Shown here: piece after piece, positions 53,577 to 64,000 of the stretch | Layout of the letters: each line of letters opens with the position of its first letter | How positions within the stretch are numbered: position 1 is the stretch's first letter | Made by a program: the position numbers and the translations under genes | From: Pleodorina starrii | Taxonomy: Eukaryota > Chlorophyta > Chlorophyceae > Chlamydomonadales > Volvocaceae | Reading direction: 5' to 3' | Length of the DNA: 64,000 nt | NCBI GenBank assembly: GCA_030267565.1 | Contig: BRXU01000019.1 | Coordinates: 1,104,501-1,168,500, forward strand | The notes under the pieces: model-generated | The model's database searches: none | Told to the model about the DNA's origin: nothing | What the model saw: the letters and a program-made list of their open reading frames with translations, nothing else

Positions 53577-56500
53577 ATGACAAAGGGGAACGGCCGCAGA
53601 CGTTCCAAGCACGAGCTCGGTGCCGAGGCGCTAACGGAGCTGAGGGAGGGCCGCGCCCCGCCGGCCTCCCGGCCGGATTGGTCCGACCGGCGCCCGCTGC
53701 GTTTCTGGCAGCCCTTCAACGACTGGTGGCGGAGTGAGCTGGACCGGCTGGGCAGGCGACCCAATGCGCAGGAGATCAACGGCTGGTACGAGGTGCACGC
53801 GTACGACCTGTGGAAGGAGGACGCGCCGTCGCTGCAGGAGACGCGCGTGCACGCAAAGTGCCTCCGAAGCCTGCCCCTGGTTCGAGACTACTTCCGAAAG
53901 TACGTACCTGCGCCGCGCACTGCTGTGAGAAAGGCACCGCGTCGCACGTGGAAATAACAGCGGTTGCGGGCGGCCTGTTTGGCTGCTGCCTGCTACTTCC
54001 GCTCCCCGTGAGACTTGTGAAGTCGCGAAGCCCGTTGTCGCCCTCCTGGACCCCACCCGCGTGCAGCTATCGAGCCAAGAAGCGCTCCGTGGGCGACAAA
54101 CCGGGCCCCGCCTGCCAACGCAAGAAGGGCCGCGTTGGCGACCGGAAGCAGAGCCAGGTGCGTTCGTTTCAATGCCGGGAGGCCGGCCGCCCGGCTAAAC
54201 AGGACCCATGCGTCAGGACAGCAGCCAGGAAGGCCCGCCCGCCCGCCCGTCCCCGAGACGTCCGTCCTGAGCCGTCGCTCATCTGCCCCCCCTTTCCCGT
54301 ACCCAGCCAGCCAGCCGTTCCTCCGCTGCGCTTCGTATTTTTATTTGTTTAACCAACCAGCCGTTTTCAGTGGCCTCAGCGAACCCAAAGCGGGCCTGCT
54401 CACGCCCAACCCCACCACCCGCCGCCCACAGTCCGGCAGCTTCCTGTCCGGCGAGGAGTTTGACTTCAAGCCGGATCACGGCGAGGACGGCGAGGAGGGT
54501 GAGGAGGAGGGTGAGGCGGAGCACGAGGAGGAGGGCGAGGAGGACGAGTACGACGACGACCCAGATCGGAACCACGACGCCCCCATGGACACCGAGCCAG
54601 AAGGTGTGTACCCCCCCATGATGATGATGACCGGCCTCGGCCTCGCGGGGCTCGACGTGGACGCAGCGTACCAAGCCGCGCGCGACCCCGCGGGGGCGGC
54701 GGCGGCCGCCGCCGCCGGCCTCGCGCAGCTGGCGTCGCTGCGCGGCGCCGGCGGCGCCGCGGCGGCGGCGGCAGCAGCCGCCGCCGCCGCTGGCCTGCCC
54801 CTGGAGCTGCTGCACCCCGGCGTCCCGCCGGTGCTGCACACCCTCCTGGGCCCCGCCGCCGCCGCCGCGGCGGCGCTCTGGTCTAGCAGCGCCACCGCCG
54901 CGCAGCAGGCGGCACTGCTGGAGGGGCCCCAGTCGGCCGACCTACTGCGCAGCCTGACGTTGCAGCAGCAGCTGCAGCACGCGGGGACGTTGCATCCCCA
55001 CCAACCCCGCGCTCATCAGCACCACCACCAGCAGCAGCAGCAGCAGCAGGAGCTGGCGTTGGCGGCTCTCGCTCAGAACTTGGCGCTTTCGCGCGCAGCC
55101 GCGGCGGGCCTGGGCGCAGGCCTCCCCAGTTTGGCAGCGGCGGCGGCGCTGCTGCCACACCCCGTTGGCGCGTTGGCGGTGGCTCTCAACGGGGACGAGC
55201 GGCACTTGTTGGAGGAGCAGCGGTACCGCCTGGCTGAGGCGGCGGCGGCGGCTGAGGCGGCGGCGGCGGCTGAGGCGGCGGCGGCGGCTGAGGCGGCGGC
55301 GGGCGGGGCCGCCGGCTCAGGCCAAGACGGCGTCGACGACGAGGAGCAGGAGAAGGAGGGCGGCGGCGGTGGCGGTGGCGGCCCGGTGGATTTTATGGAC
55401 CAGGTCAATCAGCAGGCGGCGAACCTGGGTCGGGGCAAGCGCAAGCGGGGGGCGGGGCTACTTGGCAGGCGGCTGGAGTACGATCTGGAGGAGGGGGAGG
55501 AGGAGGAGGCCGTGGGGGGGCTGGAGGCGGGCGAGGGCGAGTACGGCACCGATGCGGCGATGCAGCCCGGGCCCTCGGGCCGCGGCGGCTCCTGCGGCGG
55601 CGCACGGCGCGGCGGGGCCGGCGGCGGCGGTAGCGCTGCGTCGCCGCAGTCCACCCGGCAACGACGAGGGGCGGCGGGCAAAGGCTCGGCGCTGGCCGCT
55701 GCCTCGGCCTCGGCCTCAGCCGTGAAGCTGAGCGCAGCGAAGCGACAGCCGCCGCCGCCGCCGCCGCCGCCAGGCGGCGGCGGCGGCGGCGGCGAGGGTG
55801 CCGATGCGTGCCGTCGCGGCAGCAGGGGGAGGGGGAGCGTTGAGGAGCGTCGTGGTGGCGCCGCTGCCGACCTGGCCTCTGCACTTGCCCCGCTGGAGGC
55901 CCTGCAGGTGCCGCGGGCGCTGCGGCTGGAGCCGGTACCCCGGGAGGAGCTGACGACGTTGAGTCACGAGGAGCTCGTGGAGAGGGTGCTGCTGCTGCAG
56001 GCCCACGTGCAACTCATGTCGCAGCAGCAGATGACGCAGCTGGCGCAGCAGCGCGCCGCGACGCCGCCGCCGGCGCCTGGGCGCCGGACCACTGCGACGC
56101 CAGGACGGCAGCAGGTTGCCGGCGGCAGTCCGCAGCAGCAGTGCGAGCACCCGCAGGGGGTGGTGGCGGTGAAGCAGGAGCAGGAGCAGCCGACGCCGCT
56201 GCCTACGCCCGCGCGACCTGAGAACAGCCCCGCCAAGGCGGCCACGCGCACGACGTCTGGAGGTGGAGGCGGAAGCGGCAGCGGAGGCAGCGGCGGCAGC
56301 CCGGTCCCTGCGGGGCTGCAGCAGCGCTCCTCGGGCTCGCCGCATGCGGGCAGCTGCGACCCGCCGGCCACGGCGCGGTCGACGCAGCAGCAGCAGCAGC
56401 TGTTGGTGCCGCTGGCCCAGGCTCAGCCGCAGCAGCCAAAGGCGTCGCAGCAGCCACCGCAGCGGCGGTACTGCGATCAGCCGCGGGCGCCGCTGGATCA

Positions 56501-56729
56501 GGCGGAGGCTACGGCGATCTCGGTGCTTGCCGGCATTGACTTTCTGAAGGCGATGCCTGCGTCGGCGTCGGCGTCCAAAGAGTGGGGCCGCGGCAAGGCG
56601 GGGAGCGGCGGCACCGCACGTGAGCGTGAACGTGAACGTGAACGTGAGAGCGAGCGCTCACCCAGCGATGGCGACAGCGGCTTGCCGGAAGTGGCGGCGC
56701 TGTCGGACGTGGCGGAGGCGGAGGCGTGA
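53577..56729 (+). CDS. large low-complexity nuclear protein with homeodomain-like N-terminus
   Basis: Exon 1 (53577-53899) joins exon 2 (54067-54157) in phase. The third exon lies in the frame 54135-56729 and reaches the stop at 56729. Its acceptor is unresolved; 54315 fits the phase but is weak. The first ~120 residues form a Trp-rich domain (RFWQPFNDWWRSELDRLGRR, PNAQEINGWYEVHAYDLW) ending in LVRDYFRNYRAKKR. This resembles the recognition helix of homeodomains (x-W-F-x-N-R-R-A-K-x-R). Downstream are an acidic region (GEEFDFKPDHGEDGEEGEEE), poly-Ala and poly-His/Gln runs, an 18-bp tandem repeat giving AEAAAA units (55237-55305), basic patches, a leucine-rich helix (EELVERVLLLQAHVQLMSQQ) and Arg/Glu repeats. 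A transcriptional or chromatin role is inferred. I do not recognise a named family. Confidence 0.6.
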
Positions 56730-57289
56730 TGTGCGGAGGCGGAGGCGGAGGCGTTGCGGCTGGGCGTCAGGCCCGCTGTTGTCCCGCTGCGGGTTGGAAG
56801 TGGTTGGGCTGGGCAGCGTTGCGGGCGGTGGGGCGTGGTTGGATGGGTTGGGGTGTATGCCGGTATGTGGGTCCTGCACGCGGTAGGGGTCCCGGGGCCC
56901 CCGGCTTGAATCGGTTTACGGGGAACCATTGGCGTCTTTGAGGGACGGGAGGAAGGTGCGGACGTAGCCAGGAGGGGCAGGAGGCAGTGGGGCCCGGCTG
57001 TGGCTCCCGACATCGCGCGTGGCGCCGTGCGGGGTATCCGGTCCAGTCGTGCTCGCCCACGACTCGGGAAGAGGCTGGCAAGAGGTCTGCGAGGTCTCTG
57101 GGGGCACTGGGCTCGTGCGGAGAGGGCTGCGCGGGCGGGCGGGCGGACAGGCGGGCGATGTGGGTGGGTGGCGTGTGTATGTCGGGGGTGTGGCTCTCAA
57201 GCTGTGGCGCACCTCACCCCACACGGGCGCCTCGGGCACTGCTGCGCTGCCGGGGCTCCCGCGTCACCAGCTCCCGGCCCTGGCCCTGG

Positions 57290-57340
57290 GCGGATGAAAA
57301 GAGAAGACACCGCAGCGACCGGGACGGAGACGGCGGGATG
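57290..57340 (+). repeat. dispersed repeat, partial copy
   Basis: ATGAAAAGAGAAGACACCGC then AGCGACCGGGACGGAGACGG. Left two-thirds, diverged. Confidence 0.6.
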
Positions 57341-58344
57341 TCGGTGCGCTGTGGGGTGTGGGGTGGGTCATAGGTGGTGGGGCGGGGAGGTCGCACCAGG
57401 GCAGGCCCTGTCGGGTGACCTCCGCCAAGCGGGCTGAGAGCTGCGCCAACCGCCAAGGCGTCGTCTCGGGTGCTCCCCACCGGGTAGCTGGTTGCCTGGA
57501 GGGGCGGAGGACGGAGAGACGGGCGCAGGCCGTGTGTTTTCAGTGTTGAGGCGAGGGTGAGGCGCATCACCTCCCTCCTTGCCTCCTTGTCTGCCTCCCC
57601 GGGTGGTGACGGAAGGCACGCACCCGGAGCAGCGGGCGGGCGCAGCGGTTTGATTGCGCATTGCAAAATCTGCGCGAACAGAATAGCGCAGGAGGGGAGG
57701 GGAGGGGAGGGGAGGAGGCAACCGCTTGCCGCGGCGCTGGCCGCCGCCGATTTTCCCTTTGCCAGGAAGGCCATTCGAAAGTGGTCCGCCGCGCCGGCGG
57801 CGTTGAGGAGCGTGTGCAAACCACACCATGCCACGCCATGCTATGCTGAGCTATGCTATGCTGCGCACTGCACTGTACGGCGCCCTCTGCCACGTGCTGC
57901 GACGCACGGCGGGGTTGATTGCCAGGACTTGGTCGCACCTGACGTGGTGAGTTGGGGACGTGAGGGAGCAGGAAGGGGAGCTCCGTAACGGTGCAGGCTC
58001 GAGCTGAGGGCCTGTGCGGGTGGGGGTGGGGGCGGGCGCGGGAGGAAAGGCCCGCGGGCACGGCGGTGCGCGTACCAAAGGACACTCCCGTCATGTTGTC
58101 TGCTGTGCCAAGGTTCTGGTCGCGCTGTGCAGAGCGCCCCGCCGGACGGCAGTGAGAACTGGAAGGGCCCTTTTGATTCCCCATGGGTGTGCGGGGGGCC
58201 GGCGGGATGCCGGCGGGAGCAGTACTTGGCTGGAGGGCGGCGGCGCTGGCGCTTCCAAATGGCTGGACAAAACTGAAACCTAATGTGGAAAGGCGGCCAG
58301 GCCTTGTTGCGGCTATTTGGGCCTGGGTCGCGAATGCGTGCACG

Positions 58345-58411
58345 GTACCTGGGTTCAGGGTCCGTTCGCTAACGCCGTCCTCGTCTCCGCTGCGGTATCA
58401 TTTTCTACCCC
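58345..58411 (-). repeat. dispersed repeat, near-complete inverted copy
   Basis: On the plus strand it reads GGTACCTGGGTTCAGGGTCC, GTTCGCTAACGCCGTCC, TCGTCTCCGCTGCGGTATCA, TTTTCTACCCCC. Confidence 0.85.
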
Positions 58412-59473
58412 CCTGTTCGTGCGCCATCACCACACAACCACACTTGCATGACTTGGTGTCATGGACAGACTTTTACCATCTGCTGCGGCTTGCGCGGTTT
58501 CTGTACTGTAGGGTTTTGCTCGGGAGGGGCTTTGTCCGGTCGGGGGCTTTGCGAAGCAGTCCTTCCCGGAGCGGCTCGGCAGCGCTTCCTGGTCGCTGCC
58601 GTGCCGCGCGGATCCAGGGGGGGAGGGGACCCTCCCCAGGCGGCTTAGCCCCCCTGTCGTGCACGGGCGCCTGCGGCTGGGCGCTTACGGGCACAGGTCA
58701 CGTTTTTGTATGATTCCCTCTGATGCTGATGATGCTGATGTCCGATACATAGAGCCGTTTCATTGTTCATGGTGTCCATTTGACCAGTCGTGTTGGGAGA
58801 GCACGCGGCGTCCGCTCCTTCTCGTTCTCGTTCCCGGTGGAGCATTAACGTGGTGGATACTGTACGGGGGGAATGGTTCCAGGGTGGGTGGGTGGCAAGC
58901 TCCGCCGCGACGGTGCGCAACGTGTGCCCTCCGGGGGAGGCGCGGAGGTCAAGTCAGGTAATGTCTTGCGCCGCGCCGGGTGTCTTAAGGACGTTGCGGC
59001 GTGCGGCGTACTTGGTGTTGTTTTATGGATAGGACTTCTCTCCCGGTGGTGGGACATTATACTTTCGTCTGATCTGTTTTGACAAAAGCAAGTTAGTGGG
59101 CTGATGGGTGTTACACTGTTACTTGGCTGCACATGACGTTAATCTCTGCATCTCGAGTGGGGGTGTGTGTGGCCTCCGGGTTTGAGTTTGGGAGACCCTA
59201 GGCGCACGTGACGTACGGCACTCGGCTTCCTGGGTCGCGCTGGTGACGAATGCGCGACCGGGCTCTGCATCCCCCTGACGTAACATGGCGTGCTGAGCTG
59301 TGCTGTGCTGGGTATATGCACGCTATTCTGTTTGGGCACGGCTGTTGAACAAGAGCTTCTTCAACAGCCTTTGCAAAACCCATCTTTGCAAGAATGTCAA
59401 GGACGGGAATTCGGTGGGCCCTGGCCGCCCGTTCTTACGGTGGTTTCGGAGGAGCTGGTCTGTCCCCGGAAGG

Positions 59474-59558
59474 CGGGGTAAATAGAAGATACCGCAGCGG
59501 AGGGACGGAGACGGCGTTAGCGAACGGACCCGGAACCTACCCAGCAGCAATACTTACC
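59474..59558 (+). repeat. dispersed repeat, most complete copy
   Basis: GGGGTAAATAGAAGATACCG, CAGCGGAGGGACGGAGACGG, CGTTAGCGAACGGACCCGGA, ACCTACCCAGCAGCAATACT, TACC. Its right end is complementary to GGTAAGTATTG, a consensus-like 5' splice site. Confidence 0.85.
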
Positions 59559-60184
59559 AAACGGCAGGCGGGGCCGCAAAGGGAGGGGAGTACCGGTAGC
59601 GTTTCATCGGTCTCTGTTGCAAGCAGACATACCGTACATGCATACATACAGCGGTCTGGGCCTTGCGCCGTGGGGGCGTCTGGGGCTCAGCCCCGGTTTC
59701 AGGCCCCCAAGTTGCGGCGGGGAGCGCGCGAGTGAAGCGGCGGTTGGCTCTCACCCACCCATACTTCTCTCTCATGTATGTGTGGAGGGGTTGGGTCGTC
59801 CGCCCTGACCGACCGACACCACAAACGGCCAATCGCGTACCGAAGCTGTTTGTCCGTTGAACCTGTGATTGTGTCACCAGGGTATCGTAATCCTGAGCGA
59901 ATGCAGCGTCAGCGCGGCTACCGGTGGGTTGGCCCAAGCGACCACAGACACTCGCACACCACCCCGCACAGCCTCTCCGTCTTCGCTGCTGCATCTTCCT
60001 TCCTTCCTTCCTACTTACCCCGAACAGCCAACGCAGCCGAGCGCAACCAGCAAACGTGTGCGCATCCCGCCCACCCCTCTCTGGTACATAACGTGGTACC
60101 CACATCAGGGTCACGCTACAGCGGAACATCAACACGGCACGGCACTCCAGCAATCCAGCCAGCCCCCCAGCAGCTCCGCCCCCA

Positions 60185-63100
60185 TCAGACAGCCGCTGCC
60201 TTGCCGCCATACAAGTCCGTCACCGTCTGCATCAGCCGCTGGCTCTCCAACCCGCACCTCGCCGCATGCTCCGCCCCCACCCCCCCGGCCACCGCCACCG
60301 GCAGCCCGCGCACCGCCTCCGCCACCTCCCCCACCGCCGCCACCAGACCCTCCCGCTCCGAAGCCGACGCCGCCAACGCCGCCCTCACCGCCTGAAGCTT
60401 CACCAGCGACTGCGCCAGCTGCACAGCCGCCAGCGCCGCCGTGGGAAGCGGCAAACAACCCAACGTAGGCGCCGCTGCCGCCGGCGGCGGCGCCGCCGCC
60501 GTGACGGCCGTCGCCGACGCCGTCGCTTCGCGCAACAGCTCCGTCAGGTGCCGTACAACCGCCGTGACCAGCGCCGGCCGCTCCGTCAACAGCTGCACCA
60601 CCGGCCCAAACGTCGACCTGTACGGCAGCGCCGCCGCCGCCGCCGCGTCCGGCTCCGCCGATGCGGCTGCGCCCGCCTCAACGCCACACAGCGCCGCCGC
60701 CGCCGGCAGCGCCGCCGCCACCAACGGCGGCAGCGGCTGCAGCTCCTTTCCGCCGCCGCCGTCCGCCTTCACCTCCACCTCCCCCAGTGCCGCGGCGCTC
60801 AGTCGCACCAGGCTGTACCGCTGCAGCCGAGCGCCGCGCGCCCCCGCCGACGCCGCCGCCGTCAGCGGCAGCGCCGCAAGCTGCGGCGCCAGCACCGCCA
60901 GCAGCGGCGCGGCGCCGCCGAGGCGGCCCAGGCCCATCACCGCCGCGTCCACCAGCTGCCGCTGCCGCTGCCAGGCGGGACTGAGGTCGCCCCCTTCGGG
61001 CGAGGTGAGGCGCTGGCCGTGTTGGGGTCCGAAGAGGAGGGTGAGCAGCCAGCTGGCGGCGAGGGCGGGGTCGGGGGAGTCCCGCAGGCGGAAGAGGGCC
61101 ACGTCGAGCAGGCGGAGGGCCAGGGGGGCGGGCAGGGCGGAGGAGGAGAGGGCGACGGCAAGCGGCTTGAGCAGGGGGGCGCCCAGGGCACCTGGGGTAA
61201 GGGGTGGGGGGGCAGGGAGTGTGAGGGGAGTGTGAGGGGAGTGTGAGGGGAGTATGGGGGTGGAAAGGGCTGGGGGATGGGGAGGGCTGCAGTGAAGGTC
61301 CAGGCAGCAAAGGCCACCGAGCCTGGGGCATGAGGATTGCGATCCACCCACCCACCCACCCGCCCACCCACCCACCCACCCACCCACCCATCCATCCATC
61401 CATCCATCCATCCATCCATCCATCCATCCATCCATCCACCCGCGCACCCACGCACGCACACACGCACGCACCCACCCGTGTGATAGATGAGGTCCACTCC
61501 CAACCGGGCCACCGGTTCGGGCAGCTTGGACAGCGCCCCCGGCAGCAGCACCGCCACATCCACCGCCTCGTCGGGGCCAGCAGCAGCGCCCGGCCCCGCA
61601 GCAGCTCCCGATGCGCGCTTGCCCCGTGCTGCCTTGGCTGCCCTGGGCGGCAGCTGCAGTGCGAAGAGCGGCGCCAACTGGGGCTGCAGAGTGGACGAAA
61701 GAAAGTCGCACATCGAGGAACCTGCGCACGGGGGGGGAGGGGGGGGGAGGGGGAGGGAGGGGAGGCCGGTTGGGTTGTAGGGTTTTTAGGGTTTTGGTAC
61801 CGTATATGATCAGGGGGGAAAGGCAGCTTGGGCCAGCCCCGAAGCAAACTGCCGTTGTGGTCGGGAAGCGTGTACGGGCAATCCGTCCGAACAATACCAA
61901 CCCCATTCACCGCTCCCCTCGCCCCACCCCCTTGCTCCCCAACCCACCCTCGCCCCCCTCCTCTGCTCCCCACCACCACCCTACCCGGCACGGCGAAGCG
62001 CGCCGCGTCCAGCATCAGCATCAGCGCCGCGGCCGACACCTCCGGAGCGCCTCCGCCCGCCTCCCACAACAACTTGGGCAGCGCCTCCAGCCAGCCAGCC
62101 ACCACACCATCAGCCAGGAAGAGCCGGCCTGGGAGGGGTCAAGGGGGGGGGGTCGGGGGGGTCAGGTCAGGGCAGATAGCTGATTCCTTGATTAGGGGCA
62201 AGCGATTAGGGGCGGAAAGCATGTCATTACAATGCCACACGTATTCACCACGGGGGCCCCCCAACGCCCCGCGGCTTTCCTCCCCCAACCCCACCCTCCC
62301 CCACCCTTTGGCGCATTTTGGCCCCCCACATCCGCCCCCACACACCTCGCCCGCATCCCACCACGACATCCCACCAGTACCCTAATGACCAACATGACCC
62401 TAAGGAGCAACGTGACCCTAATGCTACTCCTTGTCCTTACCATCGACCACAACAACTTCAAAAAAAGCACAAGGGAGACACAGCCCCTGCGCTCGAAGCC
62501 CCTACTCCCCCCGGTAAGTATTGCTGGGTTATGGGTCCGTTCGCTAACGCCGCCTCCTTCTCCGCTGCAATTTTCTCTTTATACCCTCCTCCCCCCCCCC
62601 GAGCCCCTCCAGCCGCTCACCGTTCACCGCCGCCTTCAGCAGCGAGTGCTGCATCCGGATACACGCCAGCCGCGCGCCGGACCGGGGCGACTGCCTCCCC
62701 GCAAACTGCGCCACCGCCGCCATCAACCGCGCCGCCGCCGCGTCGTCCAACCGCTGCTGCAGCGCCGCCGCTACCGCCGTCAGCACCGTGTCGGCGGCGG
62801 CGGCCGACAGGCCGCCGCTGCCGCCACCGCCCTGGCCCCCCGCGGCCGCCGCCGCCGTACCGTCCGACAGCGTCCCCGCCGCCACCGGCAGCAGCACGCC
62901 CTGCTCCAGCGCTACGACATAGTACGACACGATCGACGGCACCCACGGCAGCGCGGCGGCGGCCGCCGCCGCCGCCGGCTGCTGGGACTGGGCGTGCGCC
63001 TGGACCTGATCTGTCTGCTGTGCAGCGGAGAGGAGGGGCAGGAAGCGGCCCAGCAGTTCTGCGGTCTGCAGATTGAGTCGCACCAGCGCCTCCACCACCG

Positions 63101-64000
63101 CCGCCGGCGGCTTCACCGGCGGCATCACGGCGGGGAAGTGCGCCGTCACGCGCCGCGCCGCCAGGTCGTGCAGCTGCTGCGTCAGCGCCAGCCGCTGCCG
63201 CTGCTCCGCCGGCCCGTCGCCGCCGCCGCCGCCGGCGGCGGCCTGCTGGTGCCGCGGCAGCAGTAGCCGCTCGATGAGGCTGTTGCAGGCCGTAGCAATC
63301 ATGGCCAAGGCCGTTGCCTGATCAAGCTCCGGCGCCGTGGTCAGCTGCGCGGGGTTGCACTCCAGCCAGCAGTCCATGAGAAGAGCCACCAGGCGCAGCG
63401 CGCTGGCGCGCGGGTCCGCCGCCGCCGCCAGCGCCGCCGCCATCGTCGTTGGCGCGCCGAGCAGCCCCGCCGCCGCCGACCCCGACGGCGCCGACAGGTC
63501 CATGCCCGCCGCCGTCGCCGCCGCGGGCGCCGTCACCGCCGCCAGCGCCGCCGCCGCCGCCGCGACGCCCTTGCCGCCGCTGGCGCCGCCGCCGCCGTCG
63601 GCGGCGGCGACCTCCGTCGTACTGACACTGCCGCGGCCCTTCTTGTGCCGGTTCTTGTCGACATCCGCGGCGGCTCCGCCGCCGCCCACGGACTTGCTCC
63701 GTGCCTTGCGTCCGGCCCGCGAGGTCGCGGCGGCGACTCGGAACAGCTCGTCCAGCTGCTGTAGCAGGTCACCTGCCGACCTCTGTGGCCGCCGCGAGCG
63801 GTCCGCTCCCAGTGAGGCCCCGGGGCGCGCGGCCAGCGACGCCGCCACCTGCGCCCGAAGGCTGCTGGGGCCCGGCCCAGCCGCCGCCGCCGCCGCCCCC
63901 GCGGCCATGTCCTTGTCCGCGGCGCCGCCGCCTCCGGCGGCGGCCTCCTCCGGAAACGCGCGCCTGAGGAAGCTTGTGAGGGCGATGAGTAGTTTGGAGA
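60185..64000 (-). CDS. TEX10/IPI1-like ribosome biogenesis factor (5' partial)
   Basis: Four exons, 62621-64000 (open to the edge), 61985-62128, 61476-61721 and 60185-61191, close in phase. At least 925 residues are present, and the start lies beyond the window. The protein is an all-helical HEAT-type solenoid with Ala/Gly inserts. Runs such as [40 protein letters not shown] and [20 protein letters not shown] parallel TEX10. TEX10/Ipi1 works with PELP1/Rix1 and WDR18/Ipi3 in 60S pre-ribosome maturation (ITS2 processing) in the nucleolus. Assignment rests on the order of these weak motifs. The N-terminal Ipi1 domain, which would confirm it, is off the window. A copy of the dispersed repeat lies about 35 bp inside the intron after the first exon, and a CATC/CCCA microsatellite fills the last intron. 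Confidence 0.6.
61344..61440 (+). repeat. (CCCA)n/(CATC)n microsatellite
   Basis: About 97 bp of 4-bp units, CCCA changing to CATC near 61390, in the last intron of the TEX10-like gene. Confidence 0.9.
61776..61796 (+). repeat. telomere-like TAGGGTTTTTAGGGTTTT tract
   Basis: Two to three degenerate TTTTAGGG units in an intron of the TEX10-like gene. Confidence 0.45.
62513..62586 (-). repeat. dispersed repeat, near-complete copy in TEX10-like intron
   Basis: On the plus strand it reads GGTAAGTATTGCTGGGTTAT, GGGTCCGTTCGCTAACGCC, GCCTCCTTCTCCGCTGCAAT, TTTCTCTTTATACCC. It is in sense orientation relative to the minus-strand gene, matching 59474-59558. Confidence 0.85.

Larger units (their letters stand above)
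56730..60184. other. convergent intergenic region rich in dispersed repeats
   Basis: 3.45 kb between two convergent genes. It contains three copies of the dispersed GATACCGCAGCGG repeat and short GC-rich tandem runs (57700-57715). It also has a T/G-rich stretch after 58380. Frames here lack domains. I see no gene. Confidence 0.45.

Noticed and set aside
57214..58343. Minus frames of 206 and 258 aa between the convergent genes
   Set aside because: They traverse dispersed repeats and GGGGA tandem runs and have repeat-derived composition; no family recognised.
60266..61246. 326-aa Arg/His-rich plus frame opposite the TEX10-like gene
   Set aside because: Mirror-frame artefact of (GCC)n/(GGC)n coding on the minus strand.

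Overview
This is nuclear DNA of a GC-rich green alga of the Chlamydomonas/Volvox (volvocine) kind. The genes are split by many short GC-rich GT-AG introns. The proteins carry long Ala/Gly/Gln/acidic runs, TGTAA-type polyadenylation motifs follow several stops, and intergenic and intronic DNA is dense in simple repeats. I see no bacterial operon, CRISPR array or rRNA. Intron-exon models below were assembled by hand from splice dinucleotides and phase. Where phases close exactly I say so.

Layout. 500-1327: a non-autonomous DNA transposon with perfect 15-bp inverted ends and TA target duplication, holding a small reading frame. 1559-4932 (+): secreted PQQ-type beta-propeller with one membrane span. 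6099-8911 (+): AHA1, activator of Hsp90 ATPase. 11545-18648 (-): 14-exon fungal-type xanthine/uric acid permease (NAT/NCS2). 20484-23387 (-): saccharopine-dehydrogenase-like / trans-acting enoyl reductase-like protein. 24400-25540: two blocks of one ~34-bp minisatellite. 26732-31515 (+): IGHMBP2/SMUBP2-type UPF1-like helicase. 32413-33003 (-) and 33449-33740 (-): an orphan basic reading frame and a frame-broken BACK-like fragment. 35241-41161 (+): RUVBL2 (reptin). 41656-43152 (+): small RING-H2 E3 ligase. 45129-46398 (-): membrane-anchored RING protein with a SAP-like module. 47477-49002 (-): divergent BUD31/G10 splicing factor. 49543-52416 (+): coiled-coil protein with a pericentrin/golgin-like N-terminus, divergently arranged with BUD31. 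53577-56729 (+): large low-complexity nuclear protein with a homeodomain-like N-terminus. 60185-64000 (-): TEX10/IPI1-like ribosome biogenesis factor, running off the right edge.

Most genes are housekeeping and unrelated to one another, with a loose theme of chaperone, chromatin and RNA biology (AHA1, RUVBL2, IGHMBP2, BUD31, TEX10) and ubiquitin ligases. The least expected signal is a dispersed short repeat, about 70-80 bp when complete. At least ten copies are recognisable, seven of them in introns of five different genes here. Its ends resemble a 5' splice site on one strand and a polypyrimidine tract on the other, so it could be an introner-like element.
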